From: Secundilactobacillus collinoides DSM 20515 = JCM 1123
GTDB lineage: Bacteria > Bacillota > Bacilli > Lactobacillales > Lactobacillaceae
NCBI RefSeq assembly: GCF_001435975.1
Contig: NZ_AYYR01000083.1
Location: 1 to 42,777 of the forward strand
DNA: 42,777 nt
Direction: 5' to 3'
Positions within the stretch are counted from its first letter, which is position 1. Every line of letters begins with the position of its first letter. Shown one piece after another: positions 9,445 through 16,789 of this stretch. The position numbers and the translations under genes were made by a program. Under the pieces are notes generated by a model that worked only from the letters and a program-made list of their open reading frames with translations, was not told the DNA's origin and made no database searches.

Positions 9445-9456
9445 AGTTTTTTATTG

Positions 9457-9496
9457 ATCCCGCTGACTCTGATTTTGAGTTAGTGGGATTTTTTCG
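9457..9496 (+). terminator. murC terminator
   Basis: ATCCCGCTGACTC pairs with GAGTTAGTGGGAT (one wobble) around a short loop, followed by TTTTT. It starts 12 bases after the murC stop. Confidence 0.9.
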
Positions 9497-9599
9497 TAAA
9501 TCAGCCAAATGGCCATATTGGACCTGCGAAGCCGAAAGTGGCTGACATATTGAACAAACTAGTCCAGTCACGATGACACTAGTATTTAGTGCGCCGTTC

Positions 9600-9628
9600 T
9601 TGACAATAAAACACAGGTATCATACGGT
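9600..9628 (+). promoter_or_regulatory. Probable promoter of the AI-2E family gene
   Basis: Consensus TTGACA at 9600-9605 and a weaker TACGGT at 9623-9628, spaced by 17 bases. The gene starts 34 bases further on. Confidence 0.55.
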
Positions 9629-9661
9629 AAATGCAACAAAAAATAGTTTGGGGGAATTTGC

Positions 9662-10834
9662 GTGCACCAACCGAGAAGCGGATTAGTGAAAACGTTATTG
9701 ATCGGCTGCACGATCCTTGTGTTTTCAGGCGTCGTGTTCATTTTATCCAAAGTGTCGTTTTTGTTTACCCCGATTCAGACGTTCTTGTCCACCATTGCGG
9801 GGCCGTTTTTAATTGCGGGCTTTCTTTATTATTTATTGCAACCGTTAGTGAAACTGCTGAGGCGGATTCATATCAAGGGACGGGCGGCGTCCATTTTGGC
9901 GTTTATTATTCTTCTGGCGCTGATTGGGGCAGCCATCGCCTACGTTGCACCCCGAGCAGTGGTTGAAGTCAAGGAGATCGTTGACCATTTTCCGGCTTAT
10001 TTGGCCGGTATCCAGACCTGGGTGCACGGTTTCAGTCAAACTGACATTGCCCGCAGTTTAAAATTGAATTCGATTCTGGATAATCTCAAAATCGATAACC
10101 AACAAGCGCTAAAGGTCTTTACCAGCCACTTCAGCACCGGTGCCGCGAGTTTCACCGGCCTGATCGGCAAGGTTGGTAAAACGGTCATCAACATCCTGCT
10201 GACGCCGATCGTGCTCCTGTACTTTCTTAAGGATGGCCATAAACTGCTGCCAAGCATTACCAGGTTGGTGCCGCCTAAGTGGCGGCCGTTTACCAAGCAG
10301 GTGCTGCAGCAGGCCAATAAGACCATGGAAAATTACTTCAACGGGCAGTTCGTGGACATGCTGTTCGTTGGGGTCTTGAGCGCCATCGGCTACGCGGCGG
10401 TCGGGACACCTTACGCGCTGGTGATCGGCATCATTGCCGGTATTTTGAACATGGTACCGTATATCGGTCCTTGGTTGGGCGGCATTCCAGCAGTGCTGGT
10501 CGCTACTTCAGTTTCTTGGCACCAAGTCATTTGGGTGATCGTTGTCGCCATCGTCGTTCAGCAGATCGACAACAAGCTGATCTATCCCAACGTGATCGGC
10601 AAATCGATGAACGTCCACCCGTTGACGATTTTGGTCTTGCTGCTGACTTCAGGCAACATGTTCGGTTTGGTTGGTGTTATTTTAGCCATTCCCGGATATG
10701 CCGTTTTAAAAACGATTTTGCAGTGTATTGCCGATGAACCGCTGATCCCATTGTTTAACTATTTAGGCCACCGGCCAGAAGTGGTGCCGGATCCGCCGCA
10801 TAGTGAGGATCATCAAGAAACCCCTAATGAGTAA
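9662..10834 (+). CDS. AI-2E family transporter (PerM-like membrane protein)
   Basis: A 390-residue polytopic membrane protein of the AI-2E/UPF0118 family. Members are described variously as autoinducer-2 exporters and sodium/proton antiporters, so the substrate here is open. Visible hydrophobic segments lie near residues 13-33, 38-60, 72-98, 165-188, 232-262, 275-300 and 310-345. The family motif NMVPYIGPWLGGIPA is present in the second half. The start is a GTG at 9662 behind GGGGGAA. The short hydrophilic tail rich in Pro, Glu and His is not conserved in the family as far as I know. It appears to be a single-gene unit. Confidence 0.85.
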   Translation: MHQPRSGLVKTLLIGCTILVFSGVVFILSKVSFLFTPIQTFLSTIAGPFLIAGFLYYLLQPLVKLLRRIHIKGRAASILAFIILLALIGAAIAYVAPRAVVEVKEIVDHFPAYLAGIQTWVHGFSQTDIARSLKLNSILDNLKIDNQQALKVFTSHFSTGAASFTGLIGKVGKTVINILLTPIVLLYFLKDGHKLLPSITRLVPPKWRPFTKQVLQQANKTMENYFNGQFVDMLFVGVLSAIGYAAVGTPYALVIGIIAGILNMVPYIGPWLGGIPAVLVATSVSWHQVIWVIVVAIVVQQIDNKLIYPNVIGKSMNVHPLTILVLLLTSGNMFGLVGVILAIPGYAVLKTILQCIADEPLIPLFNYLGHRPEVVPDPPHSEDHQETPNE

Positions 10835-10959
10835 CGCTGATTTGTTTATAAAATTTATGTGATAAAAATGGACATTTTTTTGTAACTGTTCTAAATGCGA
10901 TTAAAGATTGACTAATTTCTTAAAAATAGTCTAAAGTCGCTTGTTTTAAATAGGATTTA

Positions 10960-10987
10960 TTGCATTTTTTGCTGAGATTGATACAAT
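10960..10987 (+). promoter_or_regulatory. Probable promoter of the Bax-inhibitor-1 gene
   Basis: TTGCAT at 10960-10965 and TACAAT at 10982-10987, 16 bases apart, with a TGA extension before the -10. It sits at the end of an AT-rich 200-base gap that otherwise shows no structure I can assign. Confidence 0.6.
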
Positions 10988-11014
10988 TATCAACAATAAG
11001 TAGACAGACGTTTC

Positions 11015-11048
11015 ATAAACTGGAGGGAACCATAAACTGGAGGGAACC
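11015..11048 (+). repeat. Perfect 17-bp tandem duplication carrying the Shine-Dalgarno
   Basis: ATAAACTGGAGGGAACC occurs twice back to back (11015-11031 and 11032-11048). Each copy contains GGAGGG. The second copy is at normal spacing from the ATG at 11051; the first is a full unit farther upstream, so the leader presents two ribosome-binding sequences. Confidence 0.97.
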
Positions 11049-11050
11049 GA

Positions 11051-11764
11051 ATGAACAATCAACAATTTGATGAACAACCACGTCGGGTCGTCAATGCCGA
11101 AGTTGGCTTAAACGCTTTCTTAACAAAAATGTACGGTTGGATGGCACTTGCCGTGTTACTCTCTGCGGTATCAGCATACTTTGTCAGCACCAATCAGGCT
11201 CTGCTTTCCGCTGTGACTGGCGGCGGTATGTGGATCGGGCTGATCGTCTGGTTTGTCTTTCCATTCTTGGTCAACGGCCAAGCGTTTAAACGGCCGGCAG
11301 TCAGCTTTGTGTTACTAATGGTGTACGCCTTGATCACCGGTGGGATTTTCTCGATCTATTCACTCGTGTACTCGGGTGCGACCATTGTTTCAGCGTTCGT
11401 CTCAAGTGCCGTTGTCTTTATCGTGATGGCACTTTACGGGGTTGCAACTAAACGTGACCTGACACGGGTCGGTGCACAAGCAACCGCTGCTTTGATTGCA
11501 TTATTGGTGGCCCTAGTCATCAATATGTTCCTGCACAGCGCGCTGATTGCCTACGTCTTTTCATTCGTGGGCGTGATTATCTTTACCGCGCTGACCGCAT
11601 CTGACAGTCAAAAAATGAAGACCATGTACCTGAAGAGTGACGGTAGCGGCACTGCTTCCAGCGGTTTAGCCGTTGTTGGTGCAATGCAGCTCTACCTTGA
11701 TTTCGTCAACTTGTTTATTTTCTTGCTTCAAATCTTTGGCGGTTCAGGCAGTAGCCGTAACTAA
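11051..11764 (+). CDS. Bax inhibitor-1 (BI-1/YbhL/YccA) family membrane protein
   Basis: A 237-residue protein with a hydrophilic N-terminus of about 28 residues and then seven closely packed hydrophobic segments to the C-terminus, as in the BI-1/TMBIM superfamily. Bacterial members have been linked to pH-sensitive calcium leak and to control of membrane proteases such as FtsH; which applies here is unknown. The conserved ending MQLYLDFVNLFIFLLQIFGG is clearly present. The start is fixed by the second copy of the duplicated GGAGGG. It stands alone, with its own promoter and a downstream hairpin. Confidence 0.9.
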   Translation: MNNQQFDEQPRRVVNAEVGLNAFLTKMYGWMALAVLLSAVSAYFVSTNQALLSAVTGGGMWIGLIVWFVFPFLVNGQAFKRPAVSFVLLMVYALITGGIFSIYSLVYSGATIVSAFVSSAVVFIVMALYGVATKRDLTRVGAQATAALIALLVALVINMFLHSALIAYVFSFVGVIIFTALTASDSQKMKTMYLKSDGSGTASSGLAVVGAMQLYLDFVNLFIFLLQIFGGSGSSRN

Positions 11765-11777
11765 TAAATACAAATGC

Positions 11778-11831
11778 GAAGAGACCTCATCCAAAAAGCC
11801 TTAATTGTGGATTTTTGGATGAGGTCTCTTC
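11778..11831. terminator. 20-bp perfect inverted repeat, probable terminator
   Basis: GAAGAGACCTCATCCAAAAA (11778-11797) is matched by its exact reverse complement at 11812-11831 around a 14-base loop. It starts 14 bases after the BI-1 stop. There is no clean T-run after the stem (the T5 is at its apex), so it is atypical as an intrinsic terminator and works equally on either strand. Confidence 0.65.
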
Positions 11832-12075
11832 CATGCCCAGGTGATTTTTCGGTATCAATTTGGCGCGGCCACAACGTCACTTGCGCGGAAGAAACGCGTT
11901 CAATCGTGTTGTGCGCCGTTTAATTGGCGCCATCATTTTGGGTCGAATCGGTGAAACTGAACAGCCGTTTCATTTGTCAAAAGACACCAATAACACCCCA
12001 TACTCAGTGAGCTTTGAAAATGAGGCTATTCCTGATGTTTTTCAAAGACACAAGATTTTTATTTGCTTGAATCTT

Positions 12076-12084
12076 TGGTAAACT
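12076..12084 (+). promoter_or_regulatory. Possible polA promoter
   Basis: TGG-TAAACT at 12076-12084 reads as an extended -10; no good -35 is visible. It lies 40 bases before polA. The rest of the gap from 11832 to 12075 contains no gene I can support. Confidence 0.4.
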
Positions 12085-12123
12085 ATAGGGTGGATGTATA
12101 GAAGATACGGCAAGGAGAAGCAC

Positions 12124-14796
12124 ATGACAGAATCTAAAAAATTATTGCTAATTGATGGGAACAGCGTGGCCTTTCGAGCCTTTTACGCGCTCTACAACTC
12201 GTTGAACCGATTTACAAACCCCGATGGCCTGCATACGAACGCCATTTACGGCTTTAACACCATGCTGGATCACATGTTAAAAGACGTGCAGCCAACGGAT
12301 GCCTTAGTCGCATTTGATGCTGGCAAGACAACGTTTAGAACAAAGAAATATACGGATTATAAGGGCGGTCGTGCTAAAACACCCAGTGAACTAACTGAGC
12401 AGATGCCGGAGATCCGGAATCTGCTGACGGCTCGCGGTTTAAAGTCTTATGACTTAAAGGATTACGAAGCTGATGACATCATCGGCACGTTGGCCAAAGA
12501 GGCGGATGAGGCCGGTTACGAAACGGTTGTGATCACCGGTGACCGTGACCTCACTCAATTAACCTCGGATAAGACCAGTGTCGCTGTCACCGTCAAAGGG
12601 GTCAGTGAAGTTGAATACTACACCCCGGCACACGTTGAGGAAAAACTTGGCGTAAAGCCCGAACAAATCATTGAAATTAAAGGACTTCGCGGTGATACCT
12701 CGGACAACTATCCGGGGGTTGCCGGCGTCGGACCAAAGACTGCTGAGAATTTGATTCAAAAGTACGGGACCATCGATGGTGTTTACGACAACATTGATGA
12801 CATCACCGCAAAGAAACTCAAAGAACACTTGATTGAAGATAAGGATTCGGCATTTATGTCGCGTGACCTGGCCACGATTCGTCGGGACGCGCCGTTGGCC
12901 ATCAGCCTGACTGACCTCGCTTACACAGGCGACGACAATGACGCGCTGGTCGCTTTTTATCAGAAGATGAATTTCCAATCCTTCATCAGTAAAATGAACG
13001 CTAGTGCTAGTGCTGACGGGGAAGACGTTCTGGGCTTAAAACCAGTCGAATTCACCGTTTTAACTCAAGCGAACCTATCCGAATTGAAGACCATTAACGA
13101 TCCTGTGTCGTTTTATCTTGAGATGCCGGAAGCCAATTACCACACCTCTAGCTTTGCCGGTTTTGTGATTGGCAGCGGCGCCAAGTGGTTCGTTAGCCGG
13201 GACGTCGATCTCTTGCAGGAAGAAGCCGTTACGGCACTTTTGACCAGCGAGACCATCACCAAAAATGTGTTTGATGTCAAGCGGACCTACGTTGGCCTGA
13301 ATCGATTGGGTATTCACCTGGTCAATGTGGACTTTGACCTGCTGTTGGCTTCGTATTTACTAGATACCAACGAAAACAGCAACGATCTTGGCAAACTCGC
13401 TTTCCAGCACCAGTACCATGAAATCCAAACGGACGATGAGGTGTACGGTAAGGGCGCAAAACGGGCGATTCCTGACGACGACCAGATTTTCTTTGAACAT
13501 CTGACACGTAAGGCAATTGCTATTGAGCAGCTGTCCCAACCCTTATTTGATAAATTAACGCAAAATGAACAGATGTCGTTATACCGTGATTTGGAATTGC
13601 CGATGGCTTATGTTTTGGCACACATGGAAATTGCGGGCATTAAGGTGGATACGGATAAACTCAGTGAAATGGGCAGTCAGTTCACGGAACAGCTGGCGCA
13701 GATCCAGCAAACTATTTATCAAGAAGCCGGTGAAGAATTTAACATTGGCTCACCCAAACAACTGGGGCACATTTTGTTTGAATCGATGGGTTTGACCCCG
13801 ATTAAGAAAACCAAGACCGGCTACTCGACATCGGTTGACGTGCTTGAAAAATTGGCTGGCGAAGCACCGATCGTTGAAAACATTTTAAAGTACCGGCAAA
13901 TTTCAAAAATCCAATCAACCTACATTGAAGGGCTTTTGAAAGTGGTCCACTCAACGGATCAAAAAGCACACACGCGTTATCAGCAAACGCTGACACAGAC
14001 AGGGCGGCTGTCCTCAGTTGACCCGAATTTGCAAAACATTCCGATTCGGACTGAGGAAGGACGGCGGATCCGGCAGGCGTTTGTGCCTAGTCATGACGGG
14101 TGGCAGATCTTCTCGTCTGACTATTCGCAAATTGAGCTGCGTGTTTTAGCTCACATGACCCACGATAAGAACTTGCAGGCAGCCTTTGTTGACGATGAAG
14201 ACATTCATGCCAGCACCGCGCGACGCATTTTCCGGTTGTTACCTGACGAAGAAGTTTCACCGAATATGCGGCGGCAGGCCAAGGCGGTCAACTTCGGTAT
14301 CGTTTACGGGATCAGTGATTACGGCCTATCCCAAAACATTGGCATTTCCCGCAAACAAGCCCACGATTTTATTGAAACGTACTTTAAAGAGTATCCTGGC
14401 GTCAAGAAATATATGGATGACATCGTTCAGACTGCTAAGGATCAAGGATATGTTGAAACTATCAGCCACCGGCGCCGATATCTGCCTGACATTAACGCGC
14501 GGAACTTTGCCCAGCGCTCATTTGCTGAACGGACAGCGATGAACACGCCGATTCAGGGGAGCGCAGCTGATATCATTAAGATTGCTATGATCCACATGGA
14601 AGACGCACTTAAGAAAGCTCAACTGCAGGCAACCATGTTACTACAGGTTCACGATGAATTGATCTTTGAAGCACCAGCCGATGAGATCCCAACACTTGAA
14701 AAATTAGTGCCCAAGGTGATGGATTCAGCCGTTCAGTTGGAAATTCCGCTGAAGGTTGAATCACACTTTGGGAACACTTGGTATGAAGCCAAGTAA
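12124..14796 (+). CDS. polA: DNA polymerase I
   Basis: Repair and Okazaki-fragment polymerase of 890 residues. The N-terminal 5'-3' exonuclease (FEN-like) domain is intact, from LLLIDGNSVAFRAFYAL through GDRDLTQL and GLRGDTSDNYPGVAGVGPKTA. The middle 3'-5' exonuclease domain lacks the DxE metal motif; the corresponding stretch reads SFYLEMPEANY, so proofreading is probably lost, as in other Bacilli. The polymerase domain has motif A FSSDYSQIELRVLAH, the O-helix RRQAKAVNFGIVYG and motif C LLQVHDELIFE. I start at the ATG at 12124, seven bases after AAGGAG; a 10-residue upstream extension lacks a ribosome binding site. It heads the polA-mutM-coaE-nrdR-dnaB-dnaI cluster. Confidence 0.96.
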   Translation: MTESKKLLLIDGNSVAFRAFYALYNSLNRFTNPDGLHTNAIYGFNTMLDHMLKDVQPTDALVAFDAGKTTFRTKKYTDYKGGRAKTPSELTEQMPEIRNLLTARGLKSYDLKDYEADDIIGTLAKEADEAGYETVVITGDRDLTQLTSDKTSVAVTVKGVSEVEYYTPAHVEEKLGVKPEQIIEIKGLRGDTSDNYPGVAGVGPKTAENLIQKYGTIDGVYDNIDDITAKKLKEHLIEDKDSAFMSRDLATIRRDAPLAISLTDLAYTGDDNDALVAFYQKMNFQSFISKMNASASADGEDVLGLKPVEFTVLTQANLSELKTINDPVSFYLEMPEANYHTSSFAGFVIGSGAKWFVSRDVDLLQEEAVTALLTSETITKNVFDVKRTYVGLNRLGIHLVNVDFDLLLASYLLDTNENSNDLGKLAFQHQYHEIQTDDEVYGKGAKRAIPDDDQIFFEHLTRKAIAIEQLSQPLFDKLTQNEQMSLYRDLELPMAYVLAHMEIAGIKVDTDKLSEMGSQFTEQLAQIQQTIYQEAGEEFNIGSPKQLGHILFESMGLTPIKKTKTGYSTSVDVLEKLAGEAPIVENILKYRQISKIQSTYIEGLLKVVHSTDQKAHTRYQQTLTQTGRLSSVDPNLQNIPIRTEEGRRIRQAFVPSHDGWQIFSSDYSQIELRVLAHMTHDKNLQAAFVDDEDIHASTARRIFRLLPDEEVSPNMRRQAKAVNFGIVYGISDYGLSQNIGISRKQAHDFIETYFKEYPGVKKYMDDIVQTAKDQGYVETISHRRRYLPDINARNFAQRSFAERTAMNTPIQGSAADIIKIAMIHMEDALKKAQLQATMLLQVHDELIFEAPADEIPTLEKLVPKVMDSAVQLEIPLKVESHFGNTWYEAK

Positions 14797-14814
14797 GTTG
14801 TAAGGAGGGGCAGT

Positions 14815-16251
14815 ATGCCTGAGTTACCAGAAGTTGAAACGGTTCGCCGCGGGTTAATGCGGCTGGTCGGCGGCGCGACCATTGACCACGTTGACGTGAT
14901 TTACGAAAAAATGGTGAGTCCAGCGCCCGCCGAGTTTAAAAAACGCTTAGCTGGTGCAACCATTGACCTGATCGAACGTCGCGGTAAATACCTGCTGTTT
15001 CGGTTCAGCAACGGGTACACCATGGTGTCGCACCTGCGAATGGAAGGCAAGTACGACGTTCAGCCAGAGGGCGCACCGTTGACCAAACACACCCACGTTG
15101 TCTTTCATTTAACGGACAATCGTGAATTACGGTATACCGACACCCGTAAATTCGGCCGGATGAATTTGGTTGAAGACGGCGATGAAATGCAGGTGGCGGG
15201 ACTGAAAACCATTGGTCCGGAACCCACTGAAACAACGTTGACGTTTGACTATATGAAACGCATTTTTAATAAGAGCAAGAAGGTCATCAAACCGTTCCTA
15301 CTTGATCAGAGCAACATTGCAGGTCTGGGTAACATCTACGTCGATGAGGTGCTGTGGATGACCCGGATCCATCCTGAACAGCCAGTAAATACGCTGACTG
15401 ATTTTCAGATTCGACTGTTGCGCGACAATATTCTCAAAGAACTGGCGAAAGCAATCGATGGGCACGGAACGACGGTGCACTCATTTTCCACGGCATTTGG
15501 CGAGGCGGGGCAGTTTCAAAATCAGCTCAACGTTTACGGTCGTGAGGGCGAACCCTGTGTGCGGTGCGGTGCTGAACTGCAAAAGACCAAGGTCGCGCAA
15601 CGCGGCACCCATTTTTGCCCGCGTTGCCAGAAGTTGAAAAAAAAGCCTAGCAAGACGGTTGTTCTGGGGTTGACGGGCGGTATTGCCACGGGTAAATCAT
15701 CGGTCAGTGCCGTGTTCCATGACCGGGACATTCCGGTAATCGATGCGGATCAGATTGCCCGTGAAGTGGTTGAACCGGATTCACCAGCGCTCAGTGAAAT
15801 TGCGGCGACCTTTGGCCAGACGATGCTCCAGCCGGATGGCACGCTGAACCGGCGGAAACTTGGCCAGCACGTTTTTAACGATGAGGACGAATTGGCGAAA
15901 TTGAACGCCATTACCAGCCCGGCCATCCACAAGGCAGTTAAAAAACGGGTCGCTGCCTATCGTCGTAAACGCACGCCGTTAGTGGTGTTTGACGCACCAA
16001 CGTTGTTTGAAGGCGACTACGCCTATGACGTTGACGTGATCATGGTGGTCGCGCTTGATACAGCAACCCAGCTCGCCCGATTAATGGCGCGTGATAAGAT
16101 GTCTGAAACGGATGCACGAAGTCGAATCAATAGTCAGCTGCCGCTCGCTGAAAAGGTGAACGTGGCGGATATTGTTGTTGACAACAGCGGTCCTATTGAT
16201 AAAACAAAAGCCCAAGTGGTAAAATGGCTTAATAAAATGCAATTGGTCTGA
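14815..16251 (+). CDS. mutM-coaE: MutM-CoaE fusion: formamidopyrimidine-DNA glycosylase joined to dephospho-CoA kinase
   Basis: One 478-codon frame joins two enzymes that are usually separate neighbours. Residues 1-273 form a complete MutM, which excises oxidised purines: PELPE N-terminus with catalytic Pro2 and Glu3, and a zinc finger with C248, C251, C268 and C271 around the QRGTHF loop. Residues 281-478 form a complete CoaE, which phosphorylates dephospho-CoA in the last step of CoA synthesis: P-loop TGGIATGKS (287-295), DADQIARE and a normal C-terminus. The linker is only LKKKPSK (274-280). The join lies on an A8 tract with a possible frameshift site. No internal start for coaE has a ribosome binding site. 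GGAGG precedes the ATG, 18 bases after polA. Both domains look intact; whether the product is one protein or two is unresolved. Confidence 0.88.
   Translation: MPELPEVETVRRGLMRLVGGATIDHVDVIYEKMVSPAPAEFKKRLAGATIDLIERRGKYLLFRFSNGYTMVSHLRMEGKYDVQPEGAPLTKHTHVVFHLTDNRELRYTDTRKFGRMNLVEDGDEMQVAGLKTIGPEPTETTLTFDYMKRIFNKSKKVIKPFLLDQSNIAGLGNIYVDEVLWMTRIHPEQPVNTLTDFQIRLLRDNILKELAKAIDGHGTTVHSFSTAFGEAGQFQNQLNVYGREGEPCVRCGAELQKTKVAQRGTHFCPRCQKLKKKPSKTVVLGLTGGIATGKSSVSAVFHDRDIPVIDADQIAREVVEPDSPALSEIAATFGQTMLQPDGTLNRRKLGQHVFNDEDELAKLNAITSPAIHKAVKKRVAAYRRKRTPLVVFDAPTLFEGDYAYDVDVIMVVALDTATQLARLMARDKMSETDARSRINSQLPLAEKVNVADIVVDNSGPIDKTKAQVVKWLNKMQLV
15639..15650 (+). promoter_or_regulatory. Candidate -1 frameshift site at the mutM/coaE junction
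   Basis: The zero frame reads TTG AAA AAA AAG CCT AGC. This contains the heptamer A-AAA-AAG (15639-15645) in the phase used by the dnaX frameshift site. A -1 slip gives GCC then TAG (15648-15650), ending a 278-residue MutM. I see no Shine-Dalgarno-like stimulator upstream and no strong hairpin just downstream, so programmed use is unproven. Confidence 0.45.
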
Positions 16252-16285
16252 TTTGGGACCAATCGTGTGAAAACGAGGTGAGACC

Positions 16286-16771
16286 ATGCACTGTCCGCAT
16301 TGCCATCATAATGGATCCCGCGTCGTTGACAGCCGACCGACTGATGAAGGTCGGGTCATTCGGCGACGGCGGGAATGCGAAAATTGCGGTTTTCGTTTTA
16401 CGACCTTTGAACGGATCGAAGTGACACCGTTACTGGTCATTAAAAAGAACGGGACGCGTGAAGAATTTAATCGTGAAAATATTTTGCGCGGCATCATTCG
16501 CTCGGCTGAAAAGCGACCGGTGGGAATGGATGTTATGACCAAGATCGTTGACGAAGTTGAAAATGAGATTCGCTCACTGGGCGAAAATGAAGTTTCTAGC
16601 CAACTGATCGGTGAGTACGTTATGAAACGGTTAGCCGATGTGGATGAAATTTCCTACATCCGGTTTGCCAGCGTGTACCGTCAGTTTAAAGACATGAGCG
16701 TTTTCTTGAAAGAACTGGAAGACGTCATGCAAAAAGATAAAGATAAACCAGATAAGACTGATAAAAAATAA
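16286..16771 (+). CDS. nrdR: Transcriptional repressor NrdR
   Basis: Nucleotide-sensing repressor of ribonucleotide reductase genes. The 161-residue protein has the N-terminal zinc ribbon (C3, C6, C31, C34) with the [21 protein letters not shown] signature region, then an ATP-cone domain (about 49-139) that binds ATP/dATP. The lysine- and aspartate-rich tail ([11 protein letters not shown]) is a dispensable-looking extension. Start at 16286 follows GAGGTGAG. It lies 34 bases after mutM-coaE and immediately before dnaB, the standard order in Bacilli. No ribonucleotide reductase gene is in this window, so its targets are elsewhere. Confidence 0.96.
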   Translation: MHCPHCHHNGSRVVDSRPTDEGRVIRRRRECENCGFRFTTFERIEVTPLLVIKKNGTREEFNRENILRGIIRSAEKRPVGMDVMTKIVDEVENEIRSLGENEVSSQLIGEYVMKRLADVDEISYIRFASVYRQFKDMSVFLKELEDVMQKDKDKPDKTDKK

Positions 16772-16789
16772 CGAATGGGGGGATCTGGG

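Noticed and set aside
9501-9544. CAGCCA...TGGCTG inverted repeat after the murC terminator
   Set aside because: Only six bases per arm with a loop of more than 30; likely chance.
11860-12081. 73-codon + strand frame before polA
   Set aside because: It overlaps the likely polA promoter, has no ribosome binding site, and its basic, low-content sequence matches nothing I recognise.
15634-15636. TTG just before the A8 tract as a separate coaE start
   Set aside because: It is in frame and would give a normal CoaE, but no Shine-Dalgarno precedes it; kept only as an alternative to the fusion.
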